In this document: positions 8,437 through 17,129 of the stretch, piece after piece
How the letters are laid out: the number at the start of each line of letters is the position of its first letter
How positions within the stretch are numbered: the first letter of the stretch is position 1
Assembly: GCA_002304925.1 (NCBI GenBank)
Contig: DBPT01000025.1
Span: 62,001-126,000 of the forward strand
DNA from: Prolixibacteraceae bacterium UBA1413
GTDB lineage: Bacteria; Bacteroidota; Bacteroidia; Bacteroidales; Prolixibacteraceae
DNA length: 64,000 nucleotides
Reading direction: 5' to 3'
Notes under the pieces: model-generated
Databases searched by the model: none
What the model was told of the DNA's origin: nothing
What the model saw: only the letters and a program-made list of their open reading frames with translations
Made by a program: the position numbers and the translations under genes

Positions 8437-9341
8437 TTCCTGAACTCAAAAGGTCTGATCCCCGTCATTTTCTCAAACCAGTGGAGGACCCGGTACCTCA
8501 GGGTCATGTTTTTCCTTGACAGGTCAGGGGTGACGTTCCAGTTCAACTTTTGGATTCTTTCCTTCATTACCGCTGGATGGCTTCCGGTGAACCGGGTCAG
8601 GGCATCATAATTTTTGCTGTAGTCAAATTGAAACTCTCCGCCGCAGAGCAGCGGGGAATCCGCTCGCCGGAAGTCAAGCTGCATGGTCCGGTTGGCCGCT
8701 TCATTGGAAGTCAGTCCCCCGTAATATTGCTGTACGGCATCTATTTTTCGTTGCATATGCAAGGGATGGCGTACCCATCCGTAGTGAAAAATCTCTGCGT
8801 TGACAGCTACCGCCTTGATTTTCCGTCCTGCTTTTCTGAAACCCTGCGCATCGCGGTACGACCTTATCGATTTGTCATTGCGGATGATTCTGACCTCTTT
8901 CCGGTACCAGTGCCTCGAATCTCCCACATAATCGTAGGTTCCGTAGAAATGACGATATGAAAAAAGCAGTCCTTCCACTTCAGGATGGCTCCACCACTGA
9001 AGCATGGCCGATCTGACCTCTTCGAGGTATTTTTCGTGCAGCACTTCATCCCCCTGAATATAAAAACACCATTCATATTCATCGGGGATGGCATCGAATG
9101 CCTTGTCGGTTTCACGGGCATAGACCGAACCTCCTTCAGTCAGACTGTCATCCCAGACTGTCTCGATGGTTACGATTTTACGGGTAGGGATGGACTTTAC
9201 CAATTGTAACGTATCGTCAGCGGAGTTCCCCACAGCCACAAAAAAAGCATCGCACAACGGAAGAACGGAGGTGATGGCTTCCACTACCGGGAAGTCGAAT
9301 TGCCTGGCATTCCTGATAAAGGTGAACCCTGCCACTTTCAT
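8373..9341 (-). CDS. Family 2-like glycosyltransferase
   Basis: 322 residues. The N-terminus MKVAGFTFIRNARQFDFP starts a GT-A fold; VGNSADDT and the metal-binding-type motif YIQGDEVLH (near residue 95) fit a glycosyltransferase family 2 member acting in the cytoplasm on a nucleotide-sugar donor. No transmembrane segment is visible. It shares four bases with the end of the upstream membrane-protein gene (start ATG at 9341, upstream stop at 9338), so the two are translated from one message. The 3' end runs 64 bases into the convergent nucleotidyltransferase gene; the final basic tail (about 15 residues after NYTLVK) may be a read-through extension. Acceptor unknown. Confidence 0.75.
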   Translation of the reverse strand: MKVAGFTFIRNARQFDFPVVEAITSVLPLCDAFFVAVGNSADDTLQLVKSIPTRKIVTIETVWDDSLTEGGSVYARETDKAFDAIPDEYEWCFYIQGDEVLHEKYLEEVRSAMLQWWSHPEVEGLLFSYRHFYGTYDYVGDSRHWYRKEVRIIRNDKSIRSYRDAQGFRKAGRKIKAVAVNAEIFHYGWVRHPLHMQRKIDAVQQYYGGLTSNEAANRTMQLDFRRADSPLLCGGEFQFDYSKNYDALTRFTGSHPAVMKERIQKLNWNVTPDLSRKNMTLRYRVLHWFEKMTGIRPFEFRNYTLVKRSRFSGFPKSYQKGE

Positions 9342-9955
9342 GCGGCGGCTGTTTTTCTGTTTTTGAAAAGGTGGAGAAGAATCTCAATCCCGGCGATGAA
9401 AAAGAGAGAATATCCCAGGAGTTCGGTTCCTTCTTCTGCGGCATTCTTTGCCCAGCGATTGTAATCTTCGCCGAGCAGGGTGACCCAGAAGTCAGTTTTT
9501 CCAAATAACCGGCTGAAAATGAAGGTCACCAGAAATCCGGTCACCAGGTAGGCGGAGACGTGCATCTTCAATAATTTTTCCAATGCAGGAAAGATTTTTT
9601 GCCGGTCACGAATGACTAACCATGCAAAAATCAGGATCAACGGCAATACCAGGTAAAACCAGAATTCGAGCTGGTTGTTGAATTCGCGGACAAAGGCCAT
9701 GAAAAAGAAAACGGAAAGGAGGTTGGTGACGGGGGTCAGTTCGCGGTCAAGGCGACCCGATGCCAGGAAGATGATGCCGAGAATAAAAATGAGGCTCTCC
9801 TGGAGAATTTCTGTCAGGGAATTTTCCCCGAATTTCCCGGTGGAGGTGATTTCCCTGGCATCGTGCATGAATGCCAGGTTGATCAGGAGCATGATTGCTG
9901 CATAGATGATCATCCGCAGGATGAAAAAGAGCGTATAAGCCGTTGATTTGTTCAT
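9338..9955 (-). CDS. Integral membrane protein of unknown function
   Basis: 205 residues with about six hydrophobic helices separated by short loops, starting MNKSTAYTLFFILRMIIYAAI. No family that I can name. It overlaps the following glycosyltransferase by four bases and is probably its operon partner, so a role in moving or anchoring a glycan or lipid intermediate is possible but purely inferred from position. ATG at 9955 is the only start that includes the first helix. Confidence 0.6.
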   Translation of the reverse strand: MNKSTAYTLFFILRMIIYAAIMLLINLAFMHDAREITSTGKFGENSLTEILQESLIFILGIIFLASGRLDRELTPVTNLLSVFFFMAFVREFNNQLEFWFYLVLPLILIFAWLVIRDRQKIFPALEKLLKMHVSAYLVTGFLVTFIFSRLFGKTDFWVTLLGEDYNRWAKNAAEEGTELLGYSLFFIAGIEILLHLFKNRKTAAA

Positions 9956-10033
9956 TTTCCTACGATTACGAATATATCTGCAAAGATGAAGAATTTTCCG
10001 GTCGGCACCATGCCGGGGGCTAACTTCCCCTGT

Positions 10034-10870
10034 TCAGTGAACGATTTTTGCCACGGCATGAGCAAAAGCGTCTTCTTCATTGGTGGGAAGAAGGGTGAAA
10101 TTCTGCTTTAAAGTTTCAGGGGCGTTGTTAGTCAAAAAGCTGTGTTCCGTAAATTCCAACAGGTCAATGTCATTGTAATCGTTTCCGATTCCCAGGGTAT
10201 TGGCAGGATCAATATCCAGCATTCTGCAAAGGTGCAGTACGCCGTTTCCCTTTGATACGCTCCTGTGAAATATTTCCAGCCAGATATAGCCAGACCCCAG
10301 AGGCGAACTTGATCTGATCACCCTGACTTCGCCGCTCAGGTTTTCGATTTGTTTCTTCATTTCACTGAAGCGGGCTTCATCGTGCGGGATTACCACCAGA
10401 AACTGGCACAAATCGGATTCCAGCTTACAGGAATCAGGCAGAGGGAAGGCAAAAGAGCGGTGAAAGTCAAAATAACGTTCGAATTCGGGACATTGTTCTT
10501 TCCCCCTGTGATACCATAGGTGGTGGTTTTCGGGTGCAGCCCGGAAGGCATGGAAGTTCAGATCATTGTTGACGAAATAGCGGATCAGCTGGTTGACCGT
10601 CTCTTCCGGGATATTCCGCACATAAATGTGGTTTTTACGGTTTTTGTCGAAAATGCCGGCCCCTGATGAATAGACATAGTAATCGAAAGGGACTTCTTCG
10701 GGGATGACCTCATTGATTTTTATCAGGTTTCTTCCTGTTGCCGCAACCCTTACAATATTATTTTGTCCCAGGGTGCGGAGGGCTTCCAGGTTGGGTTTGC
10801 TGATGCTCTTGTTATTCATCAGAAATGTCCCGTCAAGGTCGGTCGCTACCAGCTTAATTCTCTTCATCAT
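10034..10870 (-). CDS. Cof-type HAD phosphatase
   Basis: 278 residues from ATG 10870 (a second ATG follows at once at 10867). Motif I is LVATDLDGTFL near residue 10, motif II is VAATGRN, the lysine motif lies at SVSKGNG and motif IV is GIGNDYNDIDLL near residue 228. This is a complete HAD type IIB (Cof) hydrolase, cytoplasmic and Mg-dependent, usually dephosphorylating sugar phosphates or flavin intermediates. A longer upstream frame to 10918 covers the promoter box and is rejected. The gene diverges from dapB. Confidence 0.85.
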   Translation of the reverse strand: MMKRIKLVATDLDGTFLMNNKSISKPNLEALRTLGQNNIVRVAATGRNLIKINEVIPEEVPFDYYVYSSGAGIFDKNRKNHIYVRNIPEETVNQLIRYFVNNDLNFHAFRAAPENHHLWYHRGKEQCPEFERYFDFHRSFAFPLPDSCKLESDLCQFLVVIPHDEARFSEMKKQIENLSGEVRVIRSSSPLGSGYIWLEIFHRSVSKGNGVLHLCRMLDIDPANTLGIGNDYNDIDLLEFTEHSFLTNNAPETLKQNFTLLPTNEEDAFAHAVAKIVH

Positions 10871-10884
10871 GAAAAATGTTGCGG

Positions 10885-10892
10885 CAAAAATA
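10885..10892 (-). promoter_or_regulatory. -7 promoter box of the HAD phosphatase gene
   Basis: TATTTTTG on the minus strand, 14 bases before the ATG at 10870. It lies inside the longer frame and so argues for the shorter start. Confidence 0.45.
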
Positions 10893-10986
10893 ACACAGAA
10901 AGGGTTATTCATCGTCAAAATCTGTCAACTTACCTAAAAAAGGGTGTAAGTGGCGGCTAAACGTCCGGCCGTTTGAATGAATCAAC

Positions 10987-10994
10987 TATCTTTG
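10987..10994 (+). promoter_or_regulatory. -7 promoter box of dapB
   Basis: TATCTTTG matches TAnnTTTG and ends 21 bases before the dapB ATG, leaving a short leader. Likely drives dapB, lepB and the genes behind. Confidence 0.55.
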
Positions 10995-11015
10995 CGGGAT
11001 GTAAAAGATTGACGA

Positions 11016-11732
11016 ATGAACATTGGTCTGATCGGATACGGCAGAATGGGGAAGGAACTCGAGAACATAGCTCGGGAGCGGGGTCATGAGATTTCCCTGG
11101 TCATTGATATCAACAATGTTGCTGATTTAACGGTGGAAAACCTCCGGAAATGTGATGTGATCATTGAATTCACGGTTCCATCGTCGGCTGTGAGCAATTA
11201 CCTGGCCTGTTTTGAAGCCGGTGTTCCGGTTGTCAGCGGCACCACAGGATGGCTGAAAAGCAGGGATCTGGTCCATGAGGCATGCACCCGGTCAGGGGGT
11301 ACGTTTTTCTACTCCAGCAACTTTTCAGTAGGTGTAAATCTCTTTTTTGAGTTAAACAAAAAACTGGCCGGCATGATGGTTTCGCAGCCGGGATATCATC
11401 CGGGAATAAAAGAGGTACATCACACCCGGAAGCTGGATTCCCCCAGCGGGACGGCCATTGCCCTGGCAGAGGATTTGGTGGGGCTTTCGCCGGTTTTGAA
11501 GCGGTGGACGAGCGGAAAGGGCGAAACTCCCGACGAACTGGCGATCATTTCGGACCGCACAGGCGATGTGCCGGGGATCCATACGGTGACTTGGGAATCG
11601 GAAGACGACAGCATCGAAATCACCCACAGTGCCCGATCGCGCAGGGGCTTTGCCTTCGGAGCCGTCCTGGCGGCCGAATATTGTCTTGACCACAAAGGCA
11701 TTTTGAACATGCGTGACATGTTGAAGTTTTAA
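11016..11732 (+). CDS. dapB: 4-hydroxy-tetrahydrodipicolinate reductase
   Basis: 238 residues. The N-terminal Rossmann motif GLIGYGRMGKE (residues 4-14) binds NAD(P)H; VVSGTTGW and FSVGVNLF are conserved substrate-side segments; EVHHTRKLDSPSGTA carries the catalytic His/Lys signature of DapB. It reduces the cyclic intermediate in the lysine and meso-diaminopimelate route in the cytoplasm, feeding peptidoglycan synthesis. Length fits the short Bacteroidota form. It is the first gene of a cluster with lepB 11 bases downstream, then a LapA-like and a WbqC gene, an order I recall as conserved in this phylum. Confidence 0.95.
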   Translation: MNIGLIGYGRMGKELENIARERGHEISLVIDINNVADLTVENLRKCDVIIEFTVPSSAVSNYLACFEAGVPVVSGTTGWLKSRDLVHEACTRSGGTFFYSSNFSVGVNLFFELNKKLAGMMVSQPGYHPGIKEVHHTRKLDSPSGTAIALAEDLVGLSPVLKRWTSGKGETPDELAIISDRTGDVPGIHTVTWESEDDSIEITHSARSRRGFAFGAVLAAEYCLDHKGILNMRDMLKF

Positions 11733-11743
11733 TATATCCTGTT

Positions 11744-13078
11744 ATGAAGGGAATTCTGACGAATAAATGGTTCAAGTTTGGGGTGGTAGCCCTGCTATAC
11801 CTGCTGTGGGTTATCTGGTTGAAAAACTACTGGTGGCTGATAGGTCTCGTGGTGATTTTCGATATTTATATCACAAAAAGGGTGCACTGGGCATTCTGGA
11901 AAAAGAAAAATCCGCCCGATGGGAAACAGACCAAACTGGTCGAATGGATCGATGCCATCATTTTTGCAGTGATCGCAGCATCCTTCATCCGGATGTTTTT
12001 CATCGAAGCCTATACCATTCCCACTTCTTCGATGGAGAAATCCATGTTGGTAGGAGATTACCTTTTTGTCAGCAAGACCGCCTTCGGCCCCAAAACTCCC
12101 AATACTCCGCTCAGTTTCCCCTTTGTACACAACACCCTGCCGCTCTCCTCGAAAAAGTCGTATGTGGAATGGATAAAAAAACCTTATAAGCGGCTTGCCG
12201 GATTCGGAAAGGTCAAAAACAACGATATCGTGGTTTTCCATTTTCCCGAAGGTGATACTGTCGCCTTTAAAGTGCAGAACCAGAGTTATTACCAGTTGAT
12301 ACGTTCCTATGGCCGTGACCGTTTGTGGAGTGATCAGGTGAATTTTGGGAAAATCATTGCCCGGCCTGTGGACAAGCGGGAAAATTATATTAAAAGGTGT
12401 GTCGCCATTCCCGGCGATGAATTTCAGATCAGGGAAGGGATTTTGTTTGTCAACGGCAAGGAGCAGGAAAATTTCGCGGGTATGCAATACAACTACCTGG
12501 TGACCACCACCAGTACCATCAATCCCAAAGCCCTTGACCGGCTTGGAATTGCCCGCGACGACCGGCAGGAATACAACAGTATGCAGTACATTTTTCCGCT
12601 CACGGAAAAGATGGCCGGCGAACTGAAATCATTCACCAATGTGACGGATGTGGAAAAACTACTGGATGATCCGCAGCGGTGGGATCCCAATATTTTCCCT
12701 GCCGATAGCCGGTTCCCCTGGAACGTGGATAACTTCGGCCCTCTGAAAGTGCCGGCAAAGGGGGCAACCATCCGGCTGTCGAAGGAAAATCTCCCCCTGT
12801 ACCGACGGATCATAGACCTGTACGAAAACAATGACCTGGAACTGAAAGACAGCCTGATCCTGATCAACGGGGAGCCTGCTGACAGCTATACTTTCAAGAT
12901 GGATTATTACTGGATGATGGGGGATAACAGGCACAATTCAGCCGACTCAAGATATTGGGGTTTTGTGCCCGAAGATCATGTGGTGGGCAAAGCGTCGTTT
13001 ATATGGCTTTCGCTCGACAAGGACAAAAAATTCCTTTCAAAAATAAGGTTCAAACGTTTGTTTAAAAGTATCCACTGA
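11744..13078 (+). CDS. lepB: Signal peptidase I, large Bacteroidota form
   Basis: 444 residues, longer than the E. coli enzyme because of inserts between the conserved boxes. Two hydrophobic segments near residues 12-44 and one near 68-86 anchor it in the inner membrane. The catalytic Ser lies in TIPTSSMEKSML (Ser 96) and the general-base Lys in YIKRCVAIPGDEF (near residue 217). The last box GDNRHNSADSRYWGFVP is intact. It removes signal peptides from exported proteins on the periplasmic side. It follows dapB by 11 bases and probably shares its promoter. Confidence 0.95.
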   Translation: MKGILTNKWFKFGVVALLYLLWVIWLKNYWWLIGLVVIFDIYITKRVHWAFWKKKNPPDGKQTKLVEWIDAIIFAVIAASFIRMFFIEAYTIPTSSMEKSMLVGDYLFVSKTAFGPKTPNTPLSFPFVHNTLPLSSKKSYVEWIKKPYKRLAGFGKVKNNDIVVFHFPEGDTVAFKVQNQSYYQLIRSYGRDRLWSDQVNFGKIIARPVDKRENYIKRCVAIPGDEFQIREGILFVNGKEQENFAGMQYNYLVTTTSTINPKALDRLGIARDDRQEYNSMQYIFPLTEKMAGELKSFTNVTDVEKLLDDPQRWDPNIFPADSRFPWNVDNFGPLKVPAKGATIRLSKENLPLYRRIIDLYENNDLELKDSLILINGEPADSYTFKMDYYWMMGDNRHNSADSRYWGFVPEDHVVGKASFIWLSLDKDKKFLSKIRFKRLFKSIH

Positions 13079-13180
13079 TACGGGTTTTATACGACAGCCG
13101 GCAGTCCGGAGCCGGGTTGGTTCCGGGTTTTAGGGAAGTTCGGGTGCCGGTCTTGTAACGATTGAAAAAAATAAAGCAGG

Positions 13181-13585
13181 ATGACACAGGAGGACAGCCG
13201 GGATTCAGGAAGAAACGGCATCAGCATTCAACTGGTGTTGGTGCTGGTGTTGGCCGTTCTGCTGGTCATCTTTACCCTTCAGAACCAGGAAAAGGTATCG
13301 CTGAAGCTCTTTTTCTGGACCATCCGCGAGATTCCTGTGGTGTTGCTGATTATTGTCTGCCTTTTGCTGGGGTACCTGATTCCCTATTTTTCGCTGATCT
13401 CACGGATATGGAAACTGAAGAGTGAATTGCGGCAGACAAAACTCGAAAAGGAGGAATTGGAGGAATCGGTCATGGTGGAAACGGATGTGACCAAAAGACC
13501 TGATCCCGAGGGAATTCCTTTTGATGATGACGACTACTCTTCCCGAAGCGGAAGCAACATCTCGGGCCGTTTTTTCAGGGAGTAG
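13181..13585 (+). CDS. LapA-domain small membrane protein
   Basis: 134 residues. Two hydrophobic helices (about residues 13-35 and 46-69) are separated by the stretch NQEKVSLKLFFWTIREIPV, the pattern of the LapA (DUF1049) domain. A charged helical segment follows (RQTKLEKEELEE, probable coiled coil), then a disordered acidic tail. In enterobacteria LapA assists lipopolysaccharide assembly; a similar envelope role is only inferred here. The next gene starts two bases after its stop, so the two are translationally coupled. Confidence 0.75.
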   Translation: MTQEDSRDSGRNGISIQLVLVLVLAVLLVIFTLQNQEKVSLKLFFWTIREIPVVLLIIVCLLLGYLIPYFSLISRIWKLKSELRQTKLEKEELEESVMVETDVTKRPDPEGIPFDDDDYSSRSGSNISGRFFRE

Positions 13586-13587
13586 CC

Positions 13588-14220
13588 ATGGATGAGGGGG
13601 TGTTGCTGTCGACGGCCTATTGTGGTCCCGTACATTATTTTGAGATGGTGGCGAACCATTCGCGGGTTTTTATTGAGCAGCACGAGAACTTCATCAGACA
13701 AACCTACCGGAACCGGTGCGTGATACTGGGATCCAACGGACCGCTCTCCCTGGTGATTCCCGTGGAGAAGGGCCGCAAACCGGGATTGAAAATCAGGGAT
13801 GTTCGGATTGCCTGGTACGAAAAGTGGCAGCAGAATCACTGGCGGTCCATCTATTCAGCCTACAACAACTCCCCTTATTTTGATTATTTCGCTGATGACA
13901 TCAGGCGGTTCTATACTGACAGATGGAGATTCCTGTTCGATTTCAACATGGAATTTCTGGAAAAAATCCTGGAGCTGCTTTTGCCGGAGGTCAAAATCAT
14001 GCTGACGCAGGGTTTTGAGGAGGTCCCCGGCAGGTTCGTTAACTGCCGTGAGACCCTTACTCCGAAAATCACCACTCCCTGCAACGGGTACGGCATTCGG
14101 GCGGTTCCATACACCCAGGTCTTTGAAGAGAAATTCCCTTTTGTTTCCGGGTTAAGTATTTTGGACCTGCTTTTCAATACAGGTCCGGAAGCCGGGGATA
14201 TCCTCAGGCACAGCGGTTAG
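13588..14220 (+). CDS. WbqC family protein
   Basis: 210 residues. The N-terminal STAYCGPVHYF, then EQHENFIRQTYRNRC and LSLVIPVEKG are the hallmarks of WbqC-like proteins; KWQQNHWRSIYSAY and SPYFDYF follow as expected. Members in O-antigen clusters are linked to glycan synthesis, but the core Bacteroidota member beside lepB has no proven reaction. Cytoplasmic, no signal peptide. Last gene of the dapB-lepB-LapA-WbqC cluster; a possible two-way terminator lies just behind. Confidence 0.85.
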   Translation: MDEGVLLSTAYCGPVHYFEMVANHSRVFIEQHENFIRQTYRNRCVILGSNGPLSLVIPVEKGRKPGLKIRDVRIAWYEKWQQNHWRSIYSAYNNSPYFDYFADDIRRFYTDRWRFLFDFNMEFLEKILELLLPEVKIMLTQGFEEVPGRFVNCRETLTPKITTPCNGYGIRAVPYTQVFEEKFPFVSGLSILDLLFNTGPEAGDILRHSG

Positions 14221-14226
14221 AAATGA

Positions 14227-14263
14227 GGGAACCCATTCTGGTTTACGTTCCGGTGGGATTCCC
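14227..14263. terminator. Possible bidirectional terminator
   Basis: GGGAACCCA (14227-14235) can pair with TGGGATTCCC (14254-14263) with one bulge, between two convergent genes; ATTTTCC follows on the plus strand. Confidence 0.35.
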
Positions 14264-14277
14264 ATTTTCCATAAAAC

Positions 14278-15033
14278 TCAAACGACTGTCCCGAATACCC
14301 TTCTGAGCAGTTCCGTTACACGGGCGACCGGATCGGTACGTATTTTCTTTTCCTCCGCTCCGATTTTCAGGAAGAGTCCATCCAGCCCTTTTTCTGTTAA
14401 ATAATTGTCCAGTTTTATATTAACCGGTTTAAACCCAGCAAGCTGTCCGACCATGGAATTGGCGATCTTGTTCCATTCCGAAGTGAGTTTATCCCAGCTT
14501 TCCGCGGTGGAGATGTTGCCTATCAGCTTTTTATCGATGGATGCCTTGATTTTGGGTTGATAGAGTCCGAAGAGCTGGTCATAGGTGGTGGATCGCAGAT
14601 AGTCGGTGGCTGCTGTATCATGTCCTTTCAGGATGCTGAGACCGTCGGAGATGGTTATGCCGGTGACGCTCGAAACGAAGATAGGAAGGGCCTCTTTTGC
14701 GGCATCTTCAGCAGCGCGGTTGATCCGTAAAACGACATCTTCCACCAGTTTTTCCCCTCCGGGGATCCTGGAGAGGTTGTCGATAATGCTTTTGGCTTCG
14801 GGAGGAAGCAGGATTTTGATCAGTTCATCGCGGTAATACCCGTCCGTTTTAGATACACGGGAAACCGTAGAATCGGCCCCGATGGTGAGGGCCTGTTTTA
14901 ACCCGGCAATGATTTCCGCCGTGGTAAGCGGCTGATTGGCCATTGCGGAACTGAGGATCTGCTGCAACTCAGCACATCCGGTCATGAGCACCGGGATGAG
15001 AATGAGCAGGATGAATTTTGACATTTTCTTCAT
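14278..15033 (-). CDS. DUF4197 lipoprotein
   Basis: 251 residues from ATG 15033. The signal peptide ends with the lipobox LMTGC (Cys about residue 19), so the mature protein is lipidated. The body contains LKQALTIGADSTVSRVSKTDGYY, FVSSVTGITISDGLSILKG and a C-terminal GLFLKIGAEEKKIRTDP segment, all typical of DUF4197. The family is helical and of unknown role in the periplasm. A start at 15054 would add seven residues before the signal and is less likely. A hexamer repeat fills the spacer upstream. Confidence 0.85.
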   Translation of the reverse strand: MKKMSKFILLILIPVLMTGCAELQQILSSAMANQPLTTAEIIAGLKQALTIGADSTVSRVSKTDGYYRDELIKILLPPEAKSIIDNLSRIPGGEKLVEDVVLRINRAAEDAAKEALPIFVSSVTGITISDGLSILKGHDTAATDYLRSTTYDQLFGLYQPKIKASIDKKLIGNISTAESWDKLTSEWNKIANSMVGQLAGFKPVNIKLDNYLTEKGLDGLFLKIGAEEKKIRTDPVARVTELLRRVFGTVV

Positions 15034-15065
15034 AATGAACCTGATTAAATTCAAATTAATTTCCT

Positions 15066-15141
15066 AATCTTAGCTTCAACCTCAACCTTCATTTTAACCT
15101 CAACAAAAATCTCAACCTTAACCTCAATCTCAATCTTAACC
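15066..15141 (-). repeat. GRTTRA hexamer repeat directly behind ygiQ
   Basis: Read on the minus strand, the sequence right after the ygiQ stop TGA consists of about a dozen imperfect hexamers of the type GGTTAA, GATTGA, GGTTGA. It fills almost the whole spacer to the DUF4197 gene. Related arrays lie at 51055-51096 and 57033-57049, also directly behind stop codons. Confidence 0.8.
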
Positions 15142-16992
15142 TCAGCGTCTGCTTCTCTTTTCCCGGAAAAGCTTATTGATCAGGTCATCCCTGCCGAGAT
15201 TTTTCAGTTCCGCGGTGATGGCGATGCGGAATTCCTTCTTGTACCAGAAGAAGAATTGCCGTTGTTTTTGCCGTTGTTCCAAAGTCCGTGCCGAATATAC
15301 TTTTTCGAGGGTATAGGGATGATATCCTGAATAATAGATTTCCGTAGCCAGGGTCATCGGGGTGGGCGTGAAATCCTGAACCTGTTCCAGCCGGAATTCC
15401 AGTTGTTTTGTTATTACGGCCAGGTCAGCCATTTCTTCAGGCCGGCATCCGGGATGTGAGGAGATAAAATAGGGGATCAGTTGCTGGTTAAGGTTTTCAT
15501 CCCTGTTAATCTGAAGGAACTGCCTGTTAAGTTCCAAGAAGAGGTCAAAGGAAGGTTTTCTCATTAGTCTGAGCACTTCTGCGGAAGTATGTTCGGGTGC
15601 TACCTTCAGTCGTCCCGACACATGGTGGCGTATCAGTTCCCTGAGATATTCCCTGTTGGCTTTGTCAGTCTTTTCCTTCCCGGTGATGTGCAGGAACAGG
15701 TCATACCGGATGCCGCTTCCGATGAATGCTTTTTTGACGCCGGGGTAGTTTCTCACCTGACGGTATAGGTCTGTCAGGGGCTGGTGGTTTGTGTCGAGGT
15801 TTTTGCATATTGCCGGCCAGATGCAGGAAGGGCGGGTACATTTGGCGCAGAGGTCGGGGTTGAAGCCCTGCATCCGGTACATGTTGGCCGACGGTCCGCC
15901 GATGTCAGAGATGTAACCTTTGAAATCCTCCATGCGGGTGACGGTTTCCACTTCGCGCAACACCGATGCAGGGGAGCGGCTGGAGACGAACTTTCCCTGG
16001 TGGGCCGAAATGGTGCAGAAGGCACAGCCCCCGAAACAGCCCCTGTGGATGTTGACGGAGTGGCGGATCATCTCATAGGCGGGAATGGGCCCCTTGCCGT
16101 GGTACCGGGGATGAGGCATCCGGGTAAAGGGAAGGTCATAAATACGGTCCATCTCCTTTTCTGTCAGAGGAGGCCAGGGAGGGTTGATGACCACCTGATG
16201 GTCGCCGGTGTGCTGGATTAGTCTTCGGGCTGCCAGTTTGTTGGATTCTTCTTCGATATGTTTGAAATTGAGGGCATAAGTTTTTTTGTCGCCGAGGCAT
16301 TCTTCGTGGGATGCCAGGACCAGCTCTTCCCACCTGGGATTGGTGGCATAAGGCTGCTCTTTTTTCCGCAGGAAGGCGGTTTGGGGAATGGTGGTCAGTT
16401 TGTGAATTTCTACACCCCGTTGCATGAGCCTGACAAATTCGACGAGTGATTTTTCACCCATTCCATAGAAGAGAATGTCAGCTCCCGAATCCGTCAGAAT
16501 GGAAGGCATCAGCGTGTCGGACCAGTAGTCGTAATGGGTGACCCTTCGCAGGGAAGCTTCGATGCCGCCGATGATCAGCGGGACTTCCGGGTAAAGTTTT
16601 TTCAGGATGCGGGAGTAGACGGTGGTGGCATAATCGGGTCTGAAACCGGCTTTTCCGCCTGCCGTATAGGCATCATCGGAGCGGCGGCGTTTTGCCGCCG
16701 TATAATGATTGACCATGGAATCCATGCATCCTCCCGTAACGGCAAAAAAGAGGCGAGGAACACCCAGTTTTTTGAAATCGCGCAGGTCATCCTGCCAGTT
16801 GGGCTGGGGAAGGACCACCACATGCACTCCTTCGGCTTCCAGAATCCTTCCGATGACGGCCGTGCCAAAGGAAGGATGGTCCACGTAGGCATCTCCCGAC
16901 ACGAGGATCACATCGGGGGCATCCCAGCCACGCATTTCCATTTCCTTTCTGCCGACAGGAAGCCATTTCTCCAGGTCTGATTCTTCGCTCAT
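15142..16992 (-). CDS. ygiQ: YgiQ-family radical SAM protein
   Basis: 616 residues. The radical SAM cluster motif RGCFGGCAFCTI is near residue 318, preceded by a B12-binding-like N-terminal half with GGIEASLRRVTHYDYW, and followed by KVAPEHTSAEVLRLM and a C-terminal LEQVQDFTPTPMTLATEIYY, all diagnostic of YgiQ. Extra cysteines (CAKCTRPSCIWPAIC) may bind a second cluster. The reaction is not known. Cytoplasmic. Length is normal for the family. The stop codon runs straight into a hexamer repeat. Confidence 0.93.
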   Translation of the reverse strand: MSEESDLEKWLPVGRKEMEMRGWDAPDVILVSGDAYVDHPSFGTAVIGRILEAEGVHVVVLPQPNWQDDLRDFKKLGVPRLFFAVTGGCMDSMVNHYTAAKRRRSDDAYTAGGKAGFRPDYATTVYSRILKKLYPEVPLIIGGIEASLRRVTHYDYWSDTLMPSILTDSGADILFYGMGEKSLVEFVRLMQRGVEIHKLTTIPQTAFLRKKEQPYATNPRWEELVLASHEECLGDKKTYALNFKHIEEESNKLAARRLIQHTGDHQVVINPPWPPLTEKEMDRIYDLPFTRMPHPRYHGKGPIPAYEMIRHSVNIHRGCFGGCAFCTISAHQGKFVSSRSPASVLREVETVTRMEDFKGYISDIGGPSANMYRMQGFNPDLCAKCTRPSCIWPAICKNLDTNHQPLTDLYRQVRNYPGVKKAFIGSGIRYDLFLHITGKEKTDKANREYLRELIRHHVSGRLKVAPEHTSAEVLRLMRKPSFDLFLELNRQFLQINRDENLNQQLIPYFISSHPGCRPEEMADLAVITKQLEFRLEQVQDFTPTPMTLATEIYYSGYHPYTLEKVYSARTLEQRQKQRQFFFWYKKEFRIAITAELKNLGRDDLINKLFREKRSRR

Positions 16993-17021
16993 TTTTCCAC
17001 CGGAAAGTTACAAATAAATAC

Positions 17022-17029
17022 TATTTTTG
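17022..17029 (+). promoter_or_regulatory. -7 box in the spacer between ygiQ and the acyltransferase
   Basis: TATTTTTG on the plus strand, about 100 bases before the acyltransferase ATG, in the divergent spacer. Confidence 0.3.
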
Positions 17030-17129
17030 AACAGCACTATCATTTTCACTTGCCGACCCGTTGAGAAGAGGCATGGAATATGCTCATTGATACTTAATTT
17101 GCTGTTTTTTAGCTAAAATAATACCGCTG